A stretch of 21,014 nucleotides of DNA, taken from the NCBI GenBank assembly GCA_031552845.1, contig JAVBMC010000056.1, positions 1 to 21,014 of the forward strand, given 5' to 3'. This DNA comes from JAVBMC01 sp031552845. Its GTDB lineage: Bacteria > Verrucomicrobiota > Kiritimatiellia > RFP12 > DVOR01. Positions within the stretch are counted from its first letter, which is position 1. Every line of letters starts with the position of its first letter. A model generated the notes under the pieces. It was not told where the DNA came from. It was given only the letters and a program-made list of their open reading frames with translations, and did not search any database. The translations under genes and the position numbers were made by a program. This document shows, one piece after another, positions 1-7,417 of the stretch.

Positions 1-2
1 AC

Positions 3-167
3 CACCGCCTCATCCGCCGCTTTGCTCCCAAAGGCAGCCGGTTAAGCCTCGTGCCTCACCGCGAACTCGCCGAAGGCGTCGCCTTCATCAACCGGCTCCC
101 CCGCAAGATCTTTGACGGGCAAAGCGCCCTCGAACACTGGACTGCCGCCTTGAAAAAAGTTGCCTGA
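3..167 (+). CDS. IS30-family transposase, C-terminal fragment (runs off the left edge)
   Basis: The reading frame is open from the window edge to a TGA at 165-167 and encodes about 54 residues. It reads LIRRFAPKGS, then a helix-like HRELAEGVAF, then INRLPRK and a final SALEHW-type segment. This order matches the end of IS30-type DDE transposases as I remember it (LIRQYFPK, a helix, NNRPRK, TPxE). The catalytic Glu of the DDE triad normally sits roughly ten residues before LIR, so it would lie just outside the window. Whether the element is complete cannot be judged. I did not find a convincing terminal inverted repeat after the stop. The family call is fairly secure; activity is unknown. Confidence 0.72.
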   Translation, partial: HRLIRRFAPKGSRLSLVPHRELAEGVAFINRLPRKIFDGQSALEHWTAALKKVA

Positions 168-238
168 AAGTGAAATCATTTATTGCAATGAACCGTTATA
201 AACTCTGCAAGACCGTTGTTTGGAGGAGGAGAAACTCT

Positions 239-267
239 TTGATTATTGGCGGTAAATAGTGTAAACT
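239..267 (+). promoter_or_regulatory. Candidate sigma-70 promoter of the cimA operon
   Basis: TTGATT at 239-244 and TAAACT at 262-267 are separated by exactly 17 bp. Each hexamer matches 4 of 6 consensus bases. The site lies in the gap between the transposase remnant and cimA, about 50 bp before the start codon, in the only AT-rich stretch there. It is a pattern match only. Confidence 0.35.
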
Positions 268-318
268 AACCGGCTTACGGCGGAGGGGGTGTGGAATCGG
301 GGTGTTTGAGTTGGGCTT

Positions 319-1911
319 ATGAAGAAAATATTGATCTATGATACGACACTGCGTGATGGTGCGCAGGGTGATGGCGTGGCGTTTTCGGATTCGGGCAAGC
401 TGAAGTTTGCCCATGCATTGGATGAGTTTGGCGTGGATTTTATTGAGGGCGGCTTTGCGGGGTCGAATCCGCGTGATTTGCGCTTTTTTGAGGACATCCG
501 CAGGGAGAAGCTGGCGCGTGCGAAGGTGGCGGCATTTGGCTCGACGCGGCGTAAGAATTTGGATGCCGCAGATGATCCGCAGCTGCAGGGTTTGCTGCGG
601 GCAGAGACGGAGTATGCGACGATTTATGGTAAGAGCTGGCTGTTGCATGTGAAGGAGGTTTTGAAAACTTCCGCAGATCAGAATGTGCAGATGGTGGCGG
701 ATACTGTCGGCTTTTTGCATCAGAATGGACGCAAAGTAATTTTTGATGCCGAGCATTTTTTTGATGGTTACCGTGATAATCCTGAATATGCGTTGAGCGT
801 GCTGCGTGCCGCGGTGCGTGAGGGTGCCGAGGTGTTGACGTTGTGTGATACGAATGGCGGGCGTTTGCCGCATGAGGTGTTTGAGATTTGCAGCGTGGTC
901 ACGGCAGAGTTCCCGAAGGTGCAAATTGGCATCCATACGCATAATGATGCGGGGTTGGGTGTGGCGAATAGTCTGGAGGCGGTGCGTGCGGGTGCTGTAA
1001 TGGTGCAGGGGACGATGAATGGCCTTGGCGAGCGCACGGGGAATGCGAACTTGACTTCGATCATCCCTGCGCTTGAGTGTAAGATGAATGTGACGTGCGT
1101 GGGCAAGTCAAAGCTGAGGAAGCTGCGGGCGGTTTCGGCTTTGACGGATGAACTGACGAATCAGCGGCCTGATCCGCGTCAGCCGTACGTGGGGCGCACA
1201 GCGTTCAGCCACAAGGCAGGGGCGCATGTGAATGCGGTGCAGAAGAATCCGGAATCGTTTGAACATCTTAAGCCGGAGACGGTGGGGAATGAGCGGCGTA
1301 TTTTGGTCTCTGAGCTGTCGGGCGGGTCGAACATCGGCATGAAGGCATCGGAGCTGGGCTTTAAGGATTTGGAGAATGATCAGGAAGCGACGCGCAAGAT
1401 TCTGGCGGCGATGAAGGCGAAGGAGAATCAGGGGTATTCGTTTGAGTCGGCGGATGGGTCTTTCAAGCTGTTGATGCACAAGGTGATGGATACGCATAAG
1501 CGGCTGTTTGAGCTGCAAGGATTCCGCGTGATTGTTGAGAAGCGCGGGCGCGACCAGCCGTGCATCAGCGAGGCGACGGTGAAGGTCTCGGCCAATGGCG
1601 AGACGGCGCTGACGGTGGGTGAAGGCACGGGGCCGGTGGATGCGTTGAATGTGGCGTTGCGCAAGGCGCTGCGGAAGTTTTATCCGGAGATCGACACGAT
1701 CAAGCTTTCGGATTATCGCGTACGTATCCTCGATCCGGAGTCTGCCGCAGGGGCGGTAACGCGTGTAGTGATTGAATCGACTGATGGGAAGCGCCAGTGG
1801 GGCACGGTGGGCGTTTCGCAGAATATCATCGAGGCGTCGTGGGAGGCGCTGTTAGATAGCATTGAGTTTAAATTACACGAGAACGTTAACAAAAGGCAAA
1901 GTGACAAATGA
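319..1911 (+). CDS. cimA: (R)-citramalate synthase
   Basis: Condenses acetyl-CoA with pyruvate to give (R)-citramalate, the entry to the threonine-independent isoleucine route; cytoplasmic. The 530-aa length suits this family. The N-terminal HMGL-like TIM barrel starts with YDTTLRDGAQ (residues 7-16, catalytic R11 and metal-binding D12 region), has the metal motif HTHND at 206-210 and GERTGN at 237-242. A LeuA-type regulatory domain occupies roughly residues 395-520, so feedback control is likely. The GDGVAFS stretch after the first motif and FIEGGFAGSNPRD fit the CimA branch rather than isopropylmalate or homocitrate synthase. The ATG at 319 gives the canonical N-terminus although no strong Shine-Dalgarno sequence precedes it. 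It is the first gene of the + strand operon, and its stop overlaps the next start as ATGA. Codons are strongly G/T-ending compared with pyrK and pyrD downstream. Confidence 0.9.
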   Translation: MKKILIYDTTLRDGAQGDGVAFSDSGKLKFAHALDEFGVDFIEGGFAGSNPRDLRFFEDIRREKLARAKVAAFGSTRRKNLDAADDPQLQGLLRAETEYATIYGKSWLLHVKEVLKTSADQNVQMVADTVGFLHQNGRKVIFDAEHFFDGYRDNPEYALSVLRAAVREGAEVLTLCDTNGGRLPHEVFEICSVVTAEFPKVQIGIHTHNDAGLGVANSLEAVRAGAVMVQGTMNGLGERTGNANLTSIIPALECKMNVTCVGKSKLRKLRAVSALTDELTNQRPDPRQPYVGRTAFSHKAGAHVNAVQKNPESFEHLKPETVGNERRILVSELSGGSNIGMKASELGFKDLENDQEATRKILAAMKAKENQGYSFESADGSFKLLMHKVMDTHKRLFELQGFRVIVEKRGRDQPCISEATVKVSANGETALTVGEGTGPVDALNVALRKALRKFYPEIDTIKLSDYRVRILDPESAAGAVTRVVIESTDGKRQWGTVGVSQNIIEASWEALLDSIEFKLHENVNKRQSDK

Positions 1912-2633
1912 AAAAGATTCTGGCATACTCACTGGGCGTGATGATTGTGGCGGCGGTTGCGGGATGTCACACGACGAAGGTTGCGGATGGTTCTTGCGGC
2001 AAGTGGAAGGTGTTATTTGACGGCACAGAGCAGAGTTACCGCGACAACTTTCGCTCGTACCGTTATGATGCGACGCCGACGAATGGCTGGTATGTGAAGG
2101 AAGGCGAGATCCGTTTTAAGCCGAACAGCAAGGCGGGTGATTTGGCGACGCGTCAGAAGTACCGCGCGTTTGATGTGGAGTTTGAGTATAAGATTTCAAA
2201 GAACGGCAACAGCGGCATCAAGTATCGCATTGCCGACCTTGAGCAGGGTTATCCGCTGGGGTGCGAGTATCAGATCCTCGACGATGACGGCCACCCGGAT
2301 GCGAAGCTCGGGCGCGATGGTAACCGCAAGACGGCGAGCCTGTATGATGTGATTCCCGCACCGACTGACAAGAAGCAGAATCTGCCCGGCGAGTGGAACA
2401 AGGTTTTGATTACCGTGCGCGATGACAAGGTGGAGCATTTCTTGAATGGCGGTAAGACGGTGAGCTATAATCCGCAATCAGCCGAGTTCGATGAAGCTGT
2501 CGCCAAGAGCAAGTTTAAAGATTACAAAGGTTGGGGCAAGCCGAAGGATGGCTACCTCGCCTTCCAAGACCACAACGATGAAGTGGCCTATCGCAATATC
2601 CGCATCCGCCCTGTCTGCATGGAAACAAAATGA
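1908..2633 (+). CDS. PF06439 (DUF1080, 3-keto-disaccharide hydrolase-like) lipoprotein
   Basis: A 241-aa protein with a lipoprotein signal: a charged MKK start, a hydrophobic core and lipobox VAGC at residues 17-20. Residue +2 after the Cys is His rather than Asp, which would suit outer-membrane sorting. The rest is one concanavalin-like beta-sandwich of the PF06439 type: WKVLFDG (33-39), WYVKEGEIRF (61-70), FDVEFEYKISKNGNSGIKYR (88-107), CEYQILDDDGHPD (119-131), GEWNKVLITV (161-170) and a closing GYLAFQDHNDEVAYRNIRIRP (215-235). Some family members hydrolyse 3-keto-glycosides; the substrate here is unknown. It starts by ATGA overlap with cimA and ends by ATGA overlap with the next gene, so it is translationally coupled on both sides. 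Being coupled to amino-acid synthesis is unusual for an exported sugar-active protein. Confidence 0.85.
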   Translation: MKKILAYSLGVMIVAAVAGCHTTKVADGSCGKWKVLFDGTEQSYRDNFRSYRYDATPTNGWYVKEGEIRFKPNSKAGDLATRQKYRAFDVEFEYKISKNGNSGIKYRIADLEQGYPLGCEYQILDDDGHPDAKLGRDGNRKTASLYDVIPAPTDKKQNLPGEWNKVLITVRDDKVEHFLNGGKTVSYNPQSAEFDEAVAKSKFKDYKGWGKPKDGYLAFQDHNDEVAYRNIRIRPVCMETK

Positions 2634-3097
2634 TTAATGATCCGAATCCGCTGAATCTTTTCGCCTCGCCTTGGTTCTGGGCGTCCTTCATGGCGTGGAT
2701 GACTGCTCAGGTGGTCAAGATGGCTATCTCTTTCATCCGCACGCGTCGGCTGGACTTCGCCTACCTGGTGAGCACGGGCGGCATGCCGAGCGCGCACTCT
2801 GCAATGGTGTGTGCGATGGCGACATCGCTCGGATTGACTGAGGGGTTTAACTCGCCTGTGGCGATGCTGGCGTGCGGGTTTGCCTCAATCACGATGTTTG
2901 ACGCCGCAGTCGTACGCCGCGCTGCAGGACAGCAGGCGCGGGTGTTGAATAAGATGATGAAGGAGATGGTCATCGAGCACCGTTTCAGCGTATTGCCGTT
3001 GAAGGAACTGTTGGGGCATACGCGGCTGGAGGTGGTGTGCGGCATGATCACCGGCATTGTCGTTGCAACCGCGGTTGTTGGATATTGGCCGAAATGA
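2630..3097 (+). CDS. Divergent PAP2 family membrane protein (DUF212/YuiD-like)
   Basis: A 155-aa protein matching the small divergent PAP2 (PF02681) family, related to acid phosphatases and haloperoxidases. Diagnostic parts are GGMPSAHSA (50-58), the DAAVVRRAAGQQA segment (91-103), LKELLGHT (124-131) and the following EVVCG. Hydrophobic stretches lie near 10-35, 58-90 and 133-152, so it is probably an inner-membrane protein. The family is thought to act on phosphorylated lipids, but its substrates are poorly established and none can be assigned here. Length is normal. It overlaps both neighbours by ATGA. A GGA six to eight bases before the ATG may serve as the ribosome binding site. Confidence 0.85.
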   Translation: MINDPNPLNLFASPWFWASFMAWMTAQVVKMAISFIRTRRLDFAYLVSTGGMPSAHSAMVCAMATSLGLTEGFNSPVAMLACGFASITMFDAAVVRRAAGQQARVLNKMMKEMVIEHRFSVLPLKELLGHTRLEVVCGMITGIVVATAVVGYWPK

Positions 3098-3711
3098 AAT
3101 ATACGGTAGAAACAGTCGGGGCGTTTGAGGTCAATTGCACCGTGCTGACGGATGGTGCTACCCGTGCCGCGTTGGTTGACCCGGGCGAGGATGCGCGAAG
3201 CCTCCTCAAGTATCTAGCCGACCATCAGCTGACGCTGGAAATGATTCTGCTGACGCATGGACACGCCGATCACATCTGCGCACTGGATGAGCTGCTCGCG
3301 CAGCACCCTGTGCCGGTTGTGTTTGCAGAGGCTGATGCCGCGTGGGCATTCACGCCGCTGAATCGTTTTGCTCCTTATGTAACTATCCAGCATCGCCCTG
3401 CCAAACTGATTGATGCGTGCGATAAGGCTGTGTTTGATTGCTGCGGTGCGCAGTGTCAAGTCATCGCAACACCCGGCCATACGCCCGGAGGCGTCTGTTA
3501 TTATTTTGAACAGGAGAAGCTCCTGATTGCAGGCGATACGCTCTTTGCAGGTTCAGTCGGGCGTACCGATCTGCCCGGCGGCGATTGGGATACTTTGGCA
3601 GCATCGTTGAAAAAGCTGACGGCTCTTCCGGACGATGTCACGGTGATTCCGGGACATGGCGGACTCACCACAATCCGGCAGGAAAAACAATCTAACCCTT
3701 ATCTCCGGTAA
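3094..3711 (+). CDS. Metallo-beta-lactamase-fold hydrolase, glyoxalase II-like (YcbL/GloB type)
   Basis: A 205-aa cytoplasmic hydrolase with a binuclear metal site. The metal ligands are all visible: HGHADH at 55-60, H129 in TPGHTPGG, D148 in AGDTLF and H188 in IPGHGG. SVGRTDLPGG (154-163) and the terminal NPYL are typical of glyoxalase II and YcbL-like thioester hydrolases. The C-terminal glutathione-binding domain of true GloB is absent, so the substrate is unclear. The frame stays open to an upstream ATG at 3037, but the ATG at 3094 is preferred: it makes the same ATGA overlap with the preceding gene as the two junctions before it, and the protein then begins directly with the first beta strand. 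The extra 19 residues are Cys/His/Arg-rich and unlike the family. Confidence 0.87.
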   Translation: MKYTVETVGAFEVNCTVLTDGATRAALVDPGEDARSLLKYLADHQLTLEMILLTHGHADHICALDELLAQHPVPVVFAEADAAWAFTPLNRFAPYVTIQHRPAKLIDACDKAVFDCCGAQCQVIATPGHTPGGVCYYFEQEKLLIAGDTLFAGSVGRTDLPGGDWDTLAASLKKLTALPDDVTVIPGHGGLTTIRQEKQSNPYLR

Positions 3712-3725
3712 ACGGACGGCATATC

Positions 3726-6650
3726 ATGGCAACAGAAGTCATCCCCACTGAAGATTCAAAAACAGTCGTTATCTCACCCGGCCAAAACGGCGGCGGCGGT
3801 GGCGCGGATGCAATGGTCTTCAGAGAAGATTCGCCCGATGGCGTCTTCAGCCAGTATGCCATCTGCGGTAAAATCGGCGATGGCGGAATGGGCGTTGTTT
3901 ACTTGGCCAAAGACCGCCGCCTGAACCGTTATGTGGCGATCAAGCGCCTGAATGAACAATCCCGCGCCAATCCCGGTTTGCGCGACCGCTTTCTCCAAGA
4001 GGCACGCGCGGTTGCCGCGCTCAACCACGTCAACATCGTTCACATCTATGCGCTGGGTGAAGACGACAGCGGTCCTTACATCATCATGGAATATGTCGCC
4101 GGCCCCGATGGCGACGAAGTGCGTAATGAACTCCCTCCGGAATTGTTGAAAAAACAATCCGAACGTCCTCCTGCCAAGCCGTTGACGCTCGACAACTACG
4201 TGCTGCGCCACGGGCAGATGCCGGCGGATGAAGCTGTCCGCCTTTTGATGCGCCTGGGTAAAGCTATGGCCTATGCGCACGGCTGCGGCGTGATCCACCG
4301 CGATTTGAAGCCCAGCAATGTGTTGCTGGACAAAGAGCACGAGCCTAAAATCGTGGACTTCGGCTTGGCGCGCTTAGAGTCGCGCGATTCGCAAGTTGCC
4401 GTAGCCAAGCTGACCGTGCCGGGTGAAAAGCTTCTCTCCCTTGGTTATAGTGCGCCGGAGCAGGAGCACGATGCCAGCGTCTCGGATGGACGCTCCGACG
4501 TGTATGGCCTCGGCGCTATTTTCTACTTCTGCCTGACGGGCAAGAATCCGCGTTATTTCCGCGAGCAGGATGTGGCCCCTTCCCTGCGCGAGGTTTTGAC
4601 CAAAGCACTGGCAACCGACCGCGAACAGCGGTGGAGTTCGGCCACAGCGTTTGTCGATGCGCTCTATGCCGTCCAAACCAATACACGTATTGATCAGCCT
4701 ATCGTCAAGAAAACGTGGCGTTGTAAATGGTGCGACACCGTGAATCCGGTCGAGACGCGCTATTGCGTGGAGTGCGGCTGGGAGGGTGCGGAGTCCTGCC
4801 CCGAGTGCAGCGCGGAATTGTTTGTAGGCGTTCAGTACTGCGGCGTATGCGGTGCTGATGCGCGGGCTTATGAGAGTTTGCAGGTGCTTTCGGAGCGTAT
4901 GCGTAAAGCCATGGACAAGCGGCGCTTTGAGCGGGTTGTCTCCTTCGCGGGGCGCGTGCATGGCTTCGAACCGGCAGGTCAAAACGGGCGCAACCTCTTG
5001 AAGCAGATTCAGGATAATAAGGAACTCGCCGAGCAGAAGATTCTCAGGCGCAACAGGCTGATCGACCAAATTCCTATCGAGTTTAAGGCAGAGAATTACG
5101 AACGCACCCTTTCGTTTATTCAAGAGCTGCGCTTGTTGAATGAAGATCAGTATGTGTTTGAGGCCGAACTCAAACAGCTGCCCGATTTGATTTTCGTGCG
5201 GGACTTCCAACGCCTGCAACGCCTTGTCCGTACCAAGGATTGGTTTGCCGCACAGAATCTCTGTGCGCAGCTGCTGGCAGATACGACGCATGACAACACC
5301 GACTGCAGGATAATTGAAAAGCAGATTGAGCGTCATTTCTATCTGGTGAAGCTACGCACAGTTTCATCAATCGTCCTGCTGTGTGTGCTGGCTTATTTGT
5401 TTGCACTGCCGCCTGTCATTAAACTGCTGCCCGAAGGGCGTCTGAATATCGTGGGGCGTTTTCTGTTCGCCCCTGTGAAACCGCTTTACAAATTAAGGTT
5501 GCTGGATCTTTACGCCACAGCGTTACTGCCTCCGGGTGCGGTTCAGGTGGCGTTCGAACCTGTTGTACAAACACCTGATGTCGAACAGCCGGTTGAAGTT
5601 CAGCCGCCGATGCCGCCGGAGCTGCAAGAGAAACAAACGGCTTTCAATGCGCAGCTGAAAGACCTTGAAGAAGATCAACGCAAGGAAGATGCGACGTGGC
5701 CGGAGCAATATGTGCGCGAGCTTGATACAATGCTCAAGCGCCGTCAGGCGGTCGGCGATTATGAAGGCTGGGCTGCCACGCGCGCCGAACGCCAGCGCTT
5801 TGAAAACGAACACACCATCGGCGAAATCAGCGCAATCGAGAATGCCGATTTAGCATTGTTAAAAAGCAGATTCCGCCAGCTCCGTTCCGACCAGAATCTG
5901 CAGATCAGCCGCCGCCGTGTCGCAACCGCGAAGAAGTACATCAATGACCTGTCGGAAGTTCAGCGCCGGTATATGCAGAACAATCAAATGGAGTTTGCCG
6001 CAGCCGTAAATACTGAGATCAAAAGGGTTCGCTCCATTCCGGCACAAGTGGCCGCTGAGGCTCTGCTGCTCAGCGTGGAAAGTTCGACTTTGGCTGATGA
6101 GCCGCTTGCACCGGTAACGGTGATTACCCATGCGCCGGAGGAGAAGGTCAGCAAGGAGATTGATGAACTGCGCAGCCGCCTTGACATGGAGCTCAGTGCA
6201 ATTGATGAAGAGACGGATGGCAAGCTCCAGCTGCTCCCTGCTCAATATGAGGAGGCGCTCACCGGCCTGATGAACAAATACCAGCAAACCGGCGATTATG
6301 AAAGCTGGCAGGTCGTCAGTCAGGAAGTGCAGCGTTATGATGTCGACCGGGTATTGCTGCCGAAGGATATCATTGTCAATCTGCCGGCGTTAACCGCAGT
6401 CCAAAAGCGTTTCATCAAGCAACGCAGCGATATCAACCTGACGCGGGCCCGTCAAGTGGTAAAGCTTTTTGATGGCCAGATCGCCAAGCTTGAAGACCTG
6501 CAAAAGAAAATGACAAAGGATGGCCGCATGGACAATGCCACTGCCGCCAACTCCGCAATCAAAATCCTGCGTGCACGGCAAAGCTATCTTGAAGCGCAAG
6601 CCGAAATACTCGCAGCAACTGCCGTCACCAAAGAGAATGGACAGCCATGA
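3726..6650 (+). CDS. Transmembrane Ser/Thr protein kinase with double zinc ribbon and duplicated extracytoplasmic module
   Basis: A 974-aa Hanks-type kinase. The cytoplasmic kinase domain spans about 42-315, with glycine loop GKIGDGGMGVVY (48-59), K73 in VAIK, E92 in helix C, HRDLKPSN (191-198), DFG (211-213) and SAPEQ (242-246); all catalytic residues are present. A Pro/Glu-rich insert (about 125-155) follows the hinge EYV. Next is a double zinc ribbon with four CxxC pairs (C333/336, 347/350, 358/361, 372/375), then a helical linker and one membrane helix at about 545-563. Residues 564-974 should lie outside the inner membrane: a Pro-rich spacer (611-632), then two copies of a helical module (about 638-775 and 810-955; GDYEGW at 677 and GDYESW at 856). 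The gene starts 14 bp after the hydrolase and overlaps pyrK by ATGA. Kinase assignment is secure; the signal and targets are unknown. Confidence 0.9.
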   Translation: MATEVIPTEDSKTVVISPGQNGGGGGADAMVFREDSPDGVFSQYAICGKIGDGGMGVVYLAKDRRLNRYVAIKRLNEQSRANPGLRDRFLQEARAVAALNHVNIVHIYALGEDDSGPYIIMEYVAGPDGDEVRNELPPELLKKQSERPPAKPLTLDNYVLRHGQMPADEAVRLLMRLGKAMAYAHGCGVIHRDLKPSNVLLDKEHEPKIVDFGLARLESRDSQVAVAKLTVPGEKLLSLGYSAPEQEHDASVSDGRSDVYGLGAIFYFCLTGKNPRYFREQDVAPSLREVLTKALATDREQRWSSATAFVDALYAVQTNTRIDQPIVKKTWRCKWCDTVNPVETRYCVECGWEGAESCPECSAELFVGVQYCGVCGADARAYESLQVLSERMRKAMDKRRFERVVSFAGRVHGFEPAGQNGRNLLKQIQDNKELAEQKILRRNRLIDQIPIEFKAENYERTLSFIQELRLLNEDQYVFEAELKQLPDLIFVRDFQRLQRLVRTKDWFAAQNLCAQLLADTTHDNTDCRIIEKQIERHFYLVKLRTVSSIVLLCVLAYLFALPPVIKLLPEGRLNIVGRFLFAPVKPLYKLRLLDLYATALLPPGAVQVAFEPVVQTPDVEQPVEVQPPMPPELQEKQTAFNAQLKDLEEDQRKEDATWPEQYVRELDTMLKRRQAVGDYEGWAATRAERQRFENEHTIGEISAIENADLALLKSRFRQLRSDQNLQISRRRVATAKKYINDLSEVQRRYMQNNQMEFAAAVNTEIKRVRSIPAQVAAEALLLSVESSTLADEPLAPVTVITHAPEEKVSKEIDELRSRLDMELSAIDEETDGKLQLLPAQYEEALTGLMNKYQQTGDYESWQVVSQEVQRYDVDRVLLPKDIIVNLPALTAVQKRFIKQRSDINLTRARQVVKLFDGQIAKLEDLQKKMTKDGRMDNATAANSAIKILRARQSYLEAQAEILAATAVTKENGQP

Positions 6651-7417
6651 GTAAATTAGTTGATTCACCCGCCGAGGTTTTGCGGAACACCCCGATCAAG
6701 TCGGGCTACCATGAACTCATTCTGCGCACGCCCGAAATTGCCGCCCTCGCCCACCCGGGACAATTCGTCCATGTGCGCGTGCCCGGTTTAGGCGCGGCTG
6801 CTTTACGCCGCCCTTTCAGCATTGCGGGTGCAGAGAACAATCAGCTCCGCATCCTTTATAAATCCATTGGCCGCGGCACGGATGTTCTGGCACAACAGCG
6901 TGAAGGCACCCAGCTGCCAATGATGGGGCCTTGCGGGAATGGCTTCCCCTTGACTCCTGAAGGCACGCCGGTGTTGGTGGCAGGCGGATATGGCGTAGCG
7001 CCGTTGGGTTTCTTGGCGCAGCGCCTGCCAAAGAAAGGCATTCTTCTAGTTGGTGGCCGCACCGCAAATGACATTCTCGACACCGCCGTGTTTGAGCAGC
7101 TTGGCTGGTCCGTACGCATCGCGACACAGGATGGTTCGCTTGGCACGAAGGGACTCGTCACTGCCCTCTTCCCTGAAGCCGTCACAGCGCAGTCCGAATT
7201 GTTTGCCTGTGGCCCTGACGGAATGCTGAAGGCCGTCGGCGATGCGGCCATTCAACAAGGTTGCAAAGCATGGCTCTCATTAGACAAGCATATGGTCTGC
7301 TCGATTGGCGCGTGCTTGGCCTGCGTGCAAACGCTGCGCCGTGCGGACGGAACCGAATGGGTGGGCAGAGTGTGTAAAGACGGTCCAATTTTTGAAGCGA
7401 GAGAAATCGTATGGTAA
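6647..7417 (+). CDS. pyrK: Dihydroorotate dehydrogenase B, electron-transfer subunit
   Basis: The FAD and [2Fe-2S] subunit that passes electrons from the PyrD flavin to NAD+ in pyrimidine synthesis. At 256 aa it has normal length. FAD-binding RRPFSIAG lies at 54-61, the pyridine-nucleotide motif GGYGVAPL at 113-120 and CGPDGML at 188-194. The iron-sulfur ligands are C218, C223, C226 and C243, in a CxxxxCxxC...C layout typical of PyrK. It begins by ATGA overlap with the kinase gene and has a GGA just upstream, and it overlaps pyrD by 7 bp. The order pyrK-pyrD is the usual type 1B arrangement. Confidence 0.92.
   Translation: MSKLVDSPAEVLRNTPIKSGYHELILRTPEIAALAHPGQFVHVRVPGLGAAALRRPFSIAGAENNQLRILYKSIGRGTDVLAQQREGTQLPMMGPCGNGFPLTPEGTPVLVAGGYGVAPLGFLAQRLPKKGILLVGGRTANDILDTAVFEQLGWSVRIATQDGSLGTKGLVTALFPEAVTAQSELFACGPDGMLKAVGDAAIQQGCKAWLSLDKHMVCSIGACLACVQTLRRADGTEWVGRVCKDGPIFEAREIVW

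Noticed and set aside
3037..3093. Longer N-terminus for the metallo-beta-lactamase-fold protein
   Set aside because: The added residues are Cys/His/Arg-rich shadow of the PAP2-like gene, while the ATG at 3094 gives the ATGA overlap and the normal family start.
4374..5336. A 320-codon - strand frame inside the kinase gene
   Set aside because: It lies opposite conserved kinase and zinc-ribbon motifs and encodes no recognisable domain.
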